14,504 nucleotides of DNA from JANOGU01 sp964499865 (GTDB lineage: Bacteria > Pseudomonadota > Alphaproteobacteria > Rhodobacterales > Rhodobacteraceae): the NCBI GenBank assembly GCA_964499865.1, contig CAZCPY010000078.1:1-14504 (forward strand). Reading direction: 5' to 3'. This document shows positions 1 through 5,886 of the stretch, in pieces. Position 1 is the first letter of the stretch, and each line of letters starts with the position of its first letter. The position numbers were made by a program, and so were the translations under genes. The notes under the pieces are model-generated. The model ran no database searches, had not been told where the DNA came from, and saw only the letters and a program-made list of their open reading frames with translations.

Positions 1-134
1 GATTGCAGCCTAACCCCGTTCCGGATGAACAACCTCCTGAGAGTTCACAGCTAGGGCCATCGCGTTGCGGCGGCAGGCCGTGCTACGGCTTGGCCACGGG
101 CGCGACTCGGCCCCGGTCAAGGAGGCCCGTGCGC
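1..134 (+). other. Upstream region of the UPF0114 gene, possible short leader ORF
   Basis: No recognisable gene body lies here. An ATG at 25-27 opens a nine-codon frame (MNNLLRVHS) ending at TAG 52-54, with no convincing ribosome binding site. CCTCCT at 33-38 is exactly complementary to AGGAGG at 120-125, the ribosome binding site of the following gene, so pairing could sequester that site. A small hairpin GCCGT-gct-ACGGC lies between them. Leader function is inference; the short ORF may be chance. Confidence 0.25.
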
Positions 135-737
135 TTGTCCGACCATCCCGCCGACCCCGCCCCGCCTCCTGCCCCGCATAAGGCCGCAGCGAAGTCCGTG
201 ACTTCCGTCTCTGCGGTCGAACAGACCTTCGAACGCACGCTCTTCGCCAGCCGCTGGCTGATGGCGCCGATGTATCTGGGCCTGGTGGTGGCGCTGGCGG
301 CGATCACCTTCGTGTTCCTGCGCGAACTGGTCGGCAGCGTCCCCATGCTGATCTGGGGCGAAGCCGATGACGGCGTGCTGGTGCTGCTGTCGCTGATCGA
401 CCTGACGCTGGCGGCCAACCTTCTGCTGATCGTGCTGTTCTCGGGCTACGAGAACTTCGTCTCCAAGCTCGACATCGCCGAACACAGCGACCGGCCCGAC
501 TGGATGGGCAAGGTGGACTATTCGGCGCTGAAGATGAAGCTGGTGGGGTCCATCATCGCCATTTCGGCCATCCACCTGCTCAAGCGCTTCATGGAGGTCG
601 GCCAGGGCGGGGGCGAGGCGATCAACGAGGTGCAACTTTACTGGCTGACCGTGATCCACCTGACCTTCGTCGTCTCGGGCCTGCTGCTGGCGGTGATGGA
701 CTGGCTGGGAGCGCGGTCTGGCGGCAAGCATTCCTAG
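135..737 (+). CDS. YqhA/UPF0114 family inner-membrane protein
   Basis: Function unknown. The family is typified by E. coli YqhA, and the match is strong through ASRWLMAPMYLGL, VLLSLIDLTLAANLLLIVLFSGYE, SKLDI and the IHLTFVVSG stretch near the C terminus. About four hydrophobic segments are visible (around MAPMYLGLVVALAAITFVF, the VLLSLIDLTL stretch, GSIIAISAIHLL and TVIHLTFVVSGLLLAV), so it is an integral membrane protein. The start is uncertain. AAGGAGG at 119-125 sits nine bases before TTG 135, giving 200 residues; GTG 129 is too close to it, and GTG 198 would give a protein nearer the 164-residue E. coli length. With the upstream start the N terminus has a Pro/Ala-rich, low-complexity extension absent from YqhA. 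The stop codon overlaps that of convergent holC. Confidence 0.85.
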   Translation: MSDHPADPAPPPAPHKAAAKSVTSVSAVEQTFERTLFASRWLMAPMYLGLVVALAAITFVFLRELVGSVPMLIWGEADDGVLVLLSLIDLTLAANLLLIVLFSGYENFVSKLDIAEHSDRPDWMGKVDYSALKMKLVGSIIAISAIHLLKRFMEVGQGGGEAINEVQLYWLTVIHLTFVVSGLLLAVMDWLGARSGGKHS

Positions 738-1192
738 CCGCGTTCGGTCCGCATCTGCCAGCGACCCGTTTCTTCCGACCAGTACTGTGCCGGGATGCCG
801 CCGTCGGTCAGCCGCTTCCACAGCGCGCGCGCCCCGGCGACGGCGCCCTCGTCGGCGCCGTCGAACAGCACCCAGACACGCTCCAGCCCCCGCGCCTCCT
901 CGGGCGTCGTCCCGGCGCCGTCGATCAGCATCAGGCCCTGCGGCGCGTTGCGCAGCGGGCCGGTGCCCAGCAGCAGCGGCTGGCGCGCGTCGTCGGGGCC
1001 GCCTTCCAGCCCGTGCGGCAGGAAGCCGTCCTCGGGCTCGGCCCAGAACCAGTCGTCGAACCAGCGCAGGCGGCCTTCGTCGGTGCCCCGCAGCATCACC
1101 CGCCAGCCCTGCCCCAGCGCGCGGCCCGCCAGCAGCGCCACCGTCGCCTCGGGTGCGCTGCGGGTGATGTGGTAGAACAGCGCGCGCGCCAC
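734..1192 (-). CDS. holC: DNA polymerase III chi subunit
   Basis: Accessory subunit of the clamp-loader complex; in enterobacteria chi, with psi, links the loader to single-strand DNA binding protein. The 152-residue protein has the family N terminus (ALFYHITRSAPEATVALLAGRAL), a central stretch FDDWFWAEPEDGFLPHG and a C-terminal WKRLTDGGIPAQYW, and is of usual length. The start is GTG at 1190-1192, one base beyond the pepA stop; CGAGG inside the last pepA codons serves as ribosome binding site, so translation is probably coupled to pepA. The pepA-holC order is common in proteobacteria and supports the call. The stop codon shares the tetranucleotide CTAG (734-737) with the convergent UPF0114 gene. 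Confidence 0.9.
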   Translation of the reverse strand: MARALFYHITRSAPEATVALLAGRALGQGWRVMLRGTDEGRLRWFDDWFWAEPEDGFLPHGLEGGPDDARQPLLLGTGPLRNAPQGLMLIDGAGTTPEEARGLERVWVLFDGADEGAVAGARALWKRLTDGGIPAQYWSEETGRWQMRTERG

Positions 1193-1193
1193 C

Positions 1194-2657
1194 TCAGGCC
1201 TCGAAGCGGTCCGCGATCAGCCGGTTCAGCGCCATCACGCCCCAGCCCGTCGCCCCCTTGGGCGACAGCGGCAGGTCGGCCTTGACCAGCGCCGTGCCCG
1301 CGATGTCGAGGTGGACCCACGGCACCTCGGGCTTGACGAAGCGCGCGAGGAACTGCGCCGCGGTGATCGCGCCGCCTTCGCGCCCGCCCACGTTCATCAT
1401 GTCGGCGATGCGGGACTTGAGCCTGGCGTCATAGGCCTCGCCCATCGGCATCCGCCAGGCGCCTTCGCCCTCGGCCGCGGCGGCCTTCAGGAACGCACCC
1501 GCGAGGTCGTCGTCGTTGGAGAAGACGCCCGCATTCTCGTGCCCCAGCGCCACGATGATCGCGCCCGTCAGGGTGGCCAGGTCCACCATCCCCGACGGCC
1601 TGAACCGCTCCTGCGCGTACCACAGCACATCGGCCAGAACCAGGCGCCCCTCGGCATCGGTGTTGATGACCTCGACCGTGTCGCCCTTCATCGAGGTGAC
1701 CACGTCGCCCGGCCTTTGCGCGCGGCCGTCGGGCATGTTCTCCACCAGCCCCACCAGCCCCACGACATGGGCGCGCGCCTTGCGCAGCGCCAGGGTGCGC
1801 ATCACGCCCGCCACCACGGCGGCACCCCCCATGTCCATCGTCATCTCCTCCATGCCGCCCGCGGGCTTGATCGAGATGCCGCCGGTGTCGAAGACCACGC
1901 CCTTGCCGACCAGCGCGAAGGGCGCGCCCCCGGCGCCCTTCCACTGCATCACCACGACCTTCGAGGGGCTTTCCGACCCCTGCCCCACGGCCAGGAGCGT
2001 GCGCATCCCCAGGGCCTCCAACTCGGCCTCCTCGAGGATCTCGACCTCGATCCCCAGCGCCTGCATCGCCGCAAGGCGCGCGGCAAAGTCGCCGGTGGTC
2101 AGGATGTTGGCGGGTTCGTTCACCAGGTCGCGGGTGAAGAAGACGCCCTCGGCGACGGCCGCAAGCGGCTGCGCGGCGGCAGCGGCCTCTTGCGGCTTGG
2201 CGCAGGCGATGGTGACGGGGCCCTTGGGGTCGGGCGTGGCCGACTTGCGGGCGGTGAAGTCATAGGCGCGCATGGCAAGGCCGAAAGACAGGTCGGCCAC
2301 ACGCCGCGTGGCGCCCGGCAGGACCAGCACGCCCGCCTTGCCCACCGCCCGCCCGATCGCCCCGCCCGCCTTGCGCGCCACCTGTGCGGGGGCGTCGCCG
2401 TCCAGCCGCACGAGTTGCAGCACCTCGGCCGCCAGCCCGGCGGGAAAGGCCAGGTCCATCGCCTCGCCCGCCTTGAGCTTGCCCCAGGCCTCCGACCCGG
2501 TCGCCCGCGTCACCGCCCCCCGCGTCAGCCGGTCGAGCGCGCGGCGTTCCGGTCCCGGGCGGCCCTTGCCCGACACGACAAGCGCGATGCGCCCGGGAAA
2601 GGCCGCAAGTGCTGTCAGCTCGAGCGGCTGGAAGGCGATGGGCAGAACGTCGGTCAT
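1194..2657 (-). CDS. pepA: Leucyl aminopeptidase (M17 family)
   Basis: Cytosolic two-metal aminopeptidase that removes N-terminal residues from peptides; in E. coli PepA also binds DNA. The 487-residue protein has a divergent N-terminal domain (about residues 1-165) and a conserved catalytic domain. The expected metal and catalytic residues are all present: K252, D257, K264, D275, and the signature NTDAEGRL (332-339) with D334, E336 and R338. Each lies exactly 18 residues before its E. coli counterpart. The ATG start follows GGGG at a plausible distance. It is first in an operon with holC. Nothing looks truncated. Whether it has the DNA-binding or regulatory role of E. coli PepA cannot be seen. 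Confidence 0.96.
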   Translation of the reverse strand: MTDVLPIAFQPLELTALAAFPGRIALVVSGKGRPGPERRALDRLTRGAVTRATGSEAWGKLKAGEAMDLAFPAGLAAEVLQLVRLDGDAPAQVARKAGGAIGRAVGKAGVLVLPGATRRVADLSFGLAMRAYDFTARKSATPDPKGPVTIACAKPQEAAAAAQPLAAVAEGVFFTRDLVNEPANILTTGDFAARLAAMQALGIEVEILEEAELEALGMRTLLAVGQGSESPSKVVVMQWKGAGGAPFALVGKGVVFDTGGISIKPAGGMEEMTMDMGGAAVVAGVMRTLALRKARAHVVGLVGLVENMPDGRAQRPGDVVTSMKGDTVEVINTDAEGRLVLADVLWYAQERFRPSGMVDLATLTGAIIVALGHENAGVFSNDDDLAGAFLKAAAAEGEGAWRMPMGEAYDARLKSRIADMMNVGGREGGAITAAQFLARFVKPEVPWVHLDIAGTALVKADLPLSPKGATGWGVMALNRLIADRFEA

Positions 2658-2684
2658 GGGGTTCCCCGGCTGCGATGACGCGCG

Positions 2685-2713
2685 AACCTAGCGCAGGATC
2701 GGGCCGGGCGGAA
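2685..2713 (-). promoter_or_regulatory. Possible pepA-holC promoter
   Basis: On the minus strand a weak -35 TTCCGC (2708-2713) is followed after 17 bases by TAGGTT (2685-2690). The spacing is right, but the hexamers match the consensus poorly. The predicted transcript would start about 20 bases before the pepA ATG. Confidence 0.3.
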
Positions 2714-2731
2714 CCTCTGCCCGGCGCGCGC

Positions 2732-2757
2732 TTCCCTCCCCCGCGAGGGGGAGGGGA
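2732..2757. repeat. GC-rich palindromic hairpin, interspersed-repeat type
   Basis: CCCTCCCCC (2734-2742) pairs perfectly with GGGGGAGGG (2747-2755) around a GCGA tetraloop, with two more weaker pairs outside. Palindromes of this CCTCCCCC/GGGGGAGG kind are scattered in many alphaproteobacterial genomes. It lies between pepA and the tRNA-Leu gene, both on the minus strand. No T-run follows on either strand, so it is not a classical terminator, although it could slow read-through or protect RNA ends. Confidence 0.6.
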
Positions 2758-2808
2758 GGCATCTCGAGCACGAGAGGTCTGCCGGGGGCGGGGCGCCGGC
2801 GCCGGCGG

Positions 2809-2822
2809 GTGCCCGCGGGCAC
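2809..2822 (-). terminator. Palindrome downstream of tRNA-Leu, possible terminator
   Basis: GTGCCCGCGGGCAC is a perfect 14-base palindrome 21 bases past the 3' end of the tRNA. A second stem, TCTCG-agca-CGAGA (2762-2775), lies further on. Neither is followed by a U-tract, so a terminator or 3'-processing role is a guess from position. Confidence 0.3.
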
Positions 2823-2843
2823 ATCCGCCGCAGTCATGAGGGA

Positions 2844-2931
2844 TGGTGCCCGAGGCGAGATTCGAACTCGCACACCCCGCCAAGGGCGGAGGATTTTGAA
2901 TCCCCTGCGTCTACCGTTCCGCCACTCGGGC
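2844..2931 (-). tRNA. tRNA-Leu(CAA)
   Basis: An 88-base class II tRNA including an encoded CCA. The acceptor stem GCCCGAG (complement of 2925-2931) pairs with CTCGGGC before ACCA. The anticodon stem GGGGA/TCCTC, with one G.U pair, encloses the loop TTCAAAA, giving anticodon CAA, which reads UUG. A long variable arm (CGCCC-TTG-GGCGG region) identifies a leucine-type tRNA, and the T arm is GCGAG-TTCGAAT-CTCGC. UUG is a rare leucine codon in such a GC-rich genome. No neighbouring tRNA genes are present. Confidence 0.96.
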
Positions 2932-2942
2932 CACCGTCGCGC

Positions 2943-2971
2943 GGCTTAGCCCGGGCGGGGGCCCGCGTCAA
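2943..2971 (-). promoter_or_regulatory. Promoter of the tRNA-Leu gene
   Basis: The -35 TTGACG (complement of 2966-2971) is separated by 17 bases from TAAGCC (complement of 2943-2948). The predicted start lies a few bases before the mature 5' end at 2931. A strong TTGAC box with a weak, GC-containing -10 and a GC-rich discriminator (CGCGCGACGG) is typical of stable-RNA promoters in this bacterial group. Confidence 0.7.
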
Positions 2972-3026
2972 CGAAGGCCCGACGTGCGGGAACCGGATGG
3001 CGTCTGCCGACCCCACCGTCGCGCGG

Positions 3027-3098
3027 CCGGTTCCCTGACGGGAAACCGGACCGGAACCCTTGCCGGTTCCGACGCGGACGGTGCGGACGATCCGTCCG
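3027..3098. other. Hairpin cluster in the tRNA-Leu/dsbB intergenic region
   Basis: The 2972-3212 gap has no credible gene. It carries repeated GGTTCC/GGAACC blocks (2988-2996, 3027-3035, 3040-3049, 3051-3059, 3063-3070). These fold into CCGGTTCCC-tgac-GGGAAACCGG with one bulged base, then CGGAACC-cttgcc-GGTTCCG, then CGGACG-atc-CGTCCG (3084-3098). The flanking genes diverge, so no transcript obviously needs a terminator here. An untranslated RNA or a decayed palindromic repeat is possible. Confidence 0.45.
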
Positions 3099-3176
3099 GC
3101 GCCTTGCGCCGCCTGCCATGCGCCAGCCTGGGCCCGCGCGGCCCCGCGGCTCGGGCCTTCCTGTCGCCGCCGGGTC

Positions 3177-3205
3177 TTGACCCTGACGCGCGGGTAGGGG
3201 ATCGC
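3177..3205 (+). promoter_or_regulatory. Possible leaderless promoter of dsbB
   Basis: TTGACC (3177-3182) is followed after exactly 17 bases by GATCGC (3200-3205), and the dsbB ATG begins after seven more bases. The -35 is good and the -10 poor. If used, transcription would begin at or next to the ATG. Confidence 0.35.
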
Positions 3206-3212
3206 TGGCGCC

Positions 3213-3704
3213 ATGACGCGCCGCATGCTGACCACGCTCGCCGCACTCGGGTCCGCCGCGCTGCTGGCGGGGGCCTTCGCCTTCCAGTACATCGGCGGAC
3301 TTGCGCCCTGCGAGCTGTGCCTGTGGCAGCGCTGGCCGCATGCGGTGGCGGTGGCGATCGGGCTTCTGGCCTTCGCCCTGCCCTGGCGCCTCTGGGCCGC
3401 GCTCGGGGCGCTGGCCGCGCTGGCCACGGCGGGCCTGGGGCTTAACCACACGGGCGTGGAGCGCGGCTGGTGGCCGGGCCCCGGCACCTGCTCGGGCGGC
3501 GTTTCGGGCGACCTCAGCACCGGCGACCTGCTGGCGCAGATCCTGGCGGCGCCGCTGGTGCGCTGCGACCAGGTCGCCTGGTCGATGGCGGGCCTGTCGA
3601 TGGCGTCGTGGAACGCGGTGCTGTCGCTGGCCCTGGCGGGCCTCTGGCTCGCGGCGCTGCGCGCGCCTCAGGCCGCCGCAGGCCGCAGGCCGCCCGAAGG
3701 GTGA
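3213..3704 (+). CDS. dsbB: Disulfide bond formation protein B family
   Basis: Inner-membrane quinone reductase that reoxidises periplasmic DsbA. The 163-residue protein has an N-terminal hydrophobic segment, the first redox pair as C33-E-L-C36 with the conserved Arg four residues on (R40), a second periplasmic pair C93 and C118, and about four membrane segments. Its spacing matches E. coli DsbB (C41/C44, R48, C104/C130). The start is the ATG at 3213; only a poor GGGG precedes it, consistent with a leaderless message. Its last 37 bases overlap the 3' end of dadA on the other strand. No dsbA is in view, so the partner is elsewhere. The C-terminal tail is Ala/Arg/Pro-rich and probably unstructured. 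Confidence 0.9.
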   Translation: MTRRMLTTLAALGSAALLAGAFAFQYIGGLAPCELCLWQRWPHAVAVAIGLLAFALPWRLWAALGALAALATAGLGLNHTGVERGWWPGPGTCSGGVSGDLSTGDLLAQILAAPLVRCDQVAWSMAGLSMASWNAVLSLALAGLWLAALRAPQAAAGRRPPEG

Positions 3705-4969
3705 CGCCTCGCCGCGGGCAGGTAGCGCCCGTAGCCAAGGTCGGCGGTCTCGATCTCGGGGTGCCGGCCCGAGATGAGGTCGGCCAGCACCCGGCCTGAC
3801 CCCGCGGCCATCGTCCAGCCCAGCGTGCCGTGCCCGGTGTTCAGCCACAGGTTCGGCACCGTCGAGGCGCCGACCAGGGGCGTGCCGTCCGGCGTCATCG
3901 GGCGCAGGCCGCACCAGAAGGAGGCACCCTTCAGGTCGCCGCCCCCGGCGAAAAGCTCGCCCGCCGACTTTTCCAGCGTCGCCCGGCGCCGCGGGTTCAG
4001 CGACAGGTCGAAGCCCGCGATCTCGGCCAGCCCGCCCACGCGGATGCGGTCGCCCAGGCGGGTGATCGCCACCTTGTAGGTCTCGTCCATCACCGTCGAC
4101 ACCGGCGCCCGGGTCTCGTCGGTGATCTTCGCGGTGATCGAGTAGCCCTTGACCGGGCACACCGGCAGCTTCATTCCGAAGGGCCGCGCCAGCGCCGGCG
4201 AATGCGACCCCATGGCCAGCACGAAGGCATCCGCCGCCAGCAGGCCGTCCGAGGTGATCACGCCGGTGACGATGCCGCCCCGCCCGACCAGCCGCTCGAT
4301 CCCGACGCCCCAGCGGAAGGTCACCCCGAGCGCGCGCGCCTTGTCGGCCAAGGCCACGGTGAACTTGAAGCAGTCGCCCGTCTCGTCCCCCGGCAGGCGC
4401 AGGCCGCCCGCGATCAGGCCCGCGGCCCCCTTCAGCCCCGGCTCGGCGGCCAGGCAGCCGTCGCGGTCCAGCACCTCGAAGGGCACGCCGTCGGCCTTCA
4501 GCACGGCGATGTCCTTGCCCGCCGCATCCAGCTGCTTCTGCGTGCGGAACAGCTGCAGCGTGCCCCTGCTGCGTTCGTCATAGGCGACGCCGGTTTCCGC
4601 CCGCAGCGCGACGAGCTGGTCGCGCGCGTATTCCGCCAGGCGGACCATGCGGCTCTTGTTCACCTTGTAGGCGGCGGTCGTGCAGTTCGCCAGCATCCGC
4701 GCCATCCACTCCACCCGCTGGCGGTCGAGTTTGGGCTGGATGACCAGCGGCGCATGGGTCTGGAACATCCACCTCAGCGCCTTCACCGGGATGCCCGGGG
4801 CGGCCCAGGGGGCGGAGTAGCCCGGGCTGACCTCGCCCGCGTTGGCAAAGGACGTCTCCAGCGCCGGGCCCGGCTGGCGGTCGATCACCGTGACCTCGTG
4901 GCCCGCGCGGGCCAGATACCAGGCCGAGGTGACCCCGATGACGCCCGCCCCGAGAACGATGATCCGCAT
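3668..4969 (-). CDS. dadA: D-amino acid dehydrogenase (FAD)
   Basis: Membrane-associated flavoenzyme that oxidises D-amino acids, chiefly D-alanine, to 2-oxo acids and ammonia and passes electrons to the respiratory quinones. The 433-residue length matches E. coli DadA. The N terminus MRIIVLGAGVIG carries the dinucleotide-binding GAGVIG (7-12). Family blocks follow: SFANAGEVSPGY, PVKGYSIT, GGLAEIAGFD, WCGLRPMTPDGTPLVG and NTGHGTLGWTMA. The ATG at 4969 has AGGAG six bases upstream. The C terminus runs about 16 residues past the usual end, in an Arg/Pro/Ala-rich tail encoded where dsbB overlaps. An alanine racemase partner is not present in the window. Confidence 0.93.
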   Translation of the reverse strand: MRIIVLGAGVIGVTSAWYLARAGHEVTVIDRQPGPALETSFANAGEVSPGYSAPWAAPGIPVKALRWMFQTHAPLVIQPKLDRQRVEWMARMLANCTTAAYKVNKSRMVRLAEYARDQLVALRAETGVAYDERSRGTLQLFRTQKQLDAAGKDIAVLKADGVPFEVLDRDGCLAAEPGLKGAAGLIAGGLRLPGDETGDCFKFTVALADKARALGVTFRWGVGIERLVGRGGIVTGVITSDGLLAADAFVLAMGSHSPALARPFGMKLPVCPVKGYSITAKITDETRAPVSTVMDETYKVAITRLGDRIRVGGLAEIAGFDLSLNPRRRATLEKSAGELFAGGGDLKGASFWCGLRPMTPDGTPLVGASTVPNLWLNTGHGTLGWTMAAGSGRVLADLISGRHPEIETADLGYGRYLPAARRHPSGGLRPAAA

Positions 4970-5220
4970 GCCCGTCTCCTGTCCGTTGCGGCAGATATGC
5001 GGCAAGCGGCGGCGAATCCGGTTGCGTTGCTGCCGCCGCGGAGGTGGATGGGCGCAAGAACATGCGGCCCCTTGGCCAATGGGCAGAGTTTTTTGCCACC
5101 ATGTGCCGAATCGCGCCTTGATTCCTCTGCTGGCGGGCCGTTTGGCCGCCGATCCTTTCACTGCTTGACACCCGCCCGCTTTCGCGTGCGCCATGGCGCG
5201 GGGTGTCGGCGGGGGCGCGG
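4970..5220. promoter_or_regulatory. Divergent intergenic region, dadA / UPF0303 gene
   Basis: No gene is visible in these 251 bases. A good -35 TTGACA (5165-5170) points right, but no clear -10 follows at 17-18 bases. A second candidate is TTGATT (5120 region overlapping GATTC). The palindrome TTGGCCAA is at 5072-5079. GANTC methylation-type sites lie at 5014-5018, 5108-5112 and 5120-5124. For dadA only the ribosome binding site AGGAG is convincing; I could not place its promoter. Confidence 0.4.
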
Positions 5221-5682
5221 ATGGAGATCGAGGATCTGGAGACCGAGGCGCAGCACCTGGTGCTGCCCCGCTGGGACGAGGGCGTGGCGCTGGACCTTGG
5301 CCTGACGCTTCTGGACCTTGCGCATGGCCGCGGCCTGCCGGTGGTGATCGACATCCGCGACACCGCGCGCACCTATTTCCACGCCGCCCTGCCCGGCGCC
5401 ACACCGCTCAACGATCTCTGGGCCCGGCGCAAGAGCGCCACGGCGCTGACCTTCCACGCGGCCTCGCTGCTGGTCGGCAAGCGGATGGCGGACAAGGGGC
5501 GGACGGTGGCGGACGACGGGCTGTCCCATGCCGACTACGCCGTGCACGGCGGGTCGGTGCCCGTGGTGGCGGCGGGTGCGGGCGTGGTGGCGGCGGCGAC
5601 CGTTTCCGGACTGCCGCAGGTCGAGGATCACGCTTTGGTGGTCGAGGCGCTGCGCGCGCTGATCGAGCGGATGGCGGGCTAG
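5221..5682 (+). CDS. UPF0303 / heme-degrading-domain-like protein
   Basis: A 153-residue soluble protein of the GlcG/HbpS-like UPF0303 group, whose yeast relative is YBR137W. Visible family blocks are LPRWDEGVALDLGL, VVIDIRDTARTYFHAALPG, NDLWARRKSATAL, YAVHGGSVPV and TVSGLPQVEDHALVVEAL near the C terminus. The biochemical role is not settled; the heme label comes from distant relatives, and no heme ligand can be assigned by eye. ATG 5221 was chosen because homology begins just after it; an in-frame GTG at 5203 would add six residues. No strong ribosome binding site precedes either. It is divergent from dadA and followed by a 204-base gap before usg. Confidence 0.82.
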   Translation: MEIEDLETEAQHLVLPRWDEGVALDLGLTLLDLAHGRGLPVVIDIRDTARTYFHAALPGATPLNDLWARRKSATALTFHAASLLVGKRMADKGRTVADDGLSHADYAVHGGSVPVVAAGAGVVAAATVSGLPQVEDHALVVEALRALIERMAG

Positions 5683-5717
5683 GCGACCCGCACGCCGAAA
5701 ATGTGCACCGGAAGAAG

Positions 5718-5795
5718 GGCTTGCGTGACAAGCCTCATGCCTTGCATGAAGTCCGGGCATAAGCCTTGCCTGGCAAGGCGACCCTTGTGGCAGCC
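5718..5795. repeat. Array of CTTGC-type dyad elements upstream of usg
   Basis: Two 17-base inverted repeats share 13 of 17 positions: GGCTTGCGTGACAAGCC (5718-5734) and GCCTTGCCTGGCAAGGC (5763-5779, perfect arms of eight). Between them GCCTTGCATGA (5739-5749) matches their left half and also forms TCATGC-ctt-GCATGA (5735-5749). A degenerate fourth copy, CCCTTGTGGCAGCC, lies at 5782-5795. CTTG half-sites begin at 5720, 5741, 5765 and 5784, about two helical turns apart. This suggests cooperative binding by a dimeric regulator, or else a structured RNA. Confidence 0.5.
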
Positions 5796-5826
5796 ACCGC
5801 AGATGAGTGCCGCCACATTGATCTTG

Positions 5827-5855
5827 TTGAAAGATTCACCGAATCGCGCTGCACT
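5827..5855 (+). promoter_or_regulatory. Possible usg promoter with two GANTC sites in the spacer
   Basis: TTGAAA (5827-5832) and TGCACT (5850-5855) are 17 bases apart and about 30 bases before the usg start. The spacer carries GATTC (5833-5837) and GAATC (5841-5845), arranged as the palindrome GATTC-acc-GAATC. GANTC is the target of the alphaproteobacterial methylase CcrM, and GcrA-controlled promoters in Caulobacter carry such sites near -10/-35. The boxes themselves are only fair. Confidence 0.45.
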
Positions 5856-5886
5856 TGCACCCGGGGGGCGACACGAGGACCATGGG

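Noticed and set aside
1311..2678. 455-residue open frame antisense to pepA
   Set aside because: Low-complexity His/Arg/Gly sequence expected from the reverse of a GC-rich gene; no domain is seen.
5193..5762. Alternative 189-residue frame overlapping the UPF0303 gene
   Set aside because: Gly/Arg-rich frame with no homology; the UPF0303 frame contains all family motifs.
5763..5779. CueR/HmrR-type MerR operator, because of the CCTTGCC and GGCAAGG halves
   Set aside because: MerR dyads have several bases between the arms and sit in a 19-20 base promoter spacer; here the arms are one base apart and no -35/-10 flanks them, and no copper gene is near.
5818..5831. FNR-type site TTGAT-cttg-TTGAA upstream of usg
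   Set aside because: The left half is perfect, but the right half should be ATCAA and matches poorly; not enough for an FnrL site.
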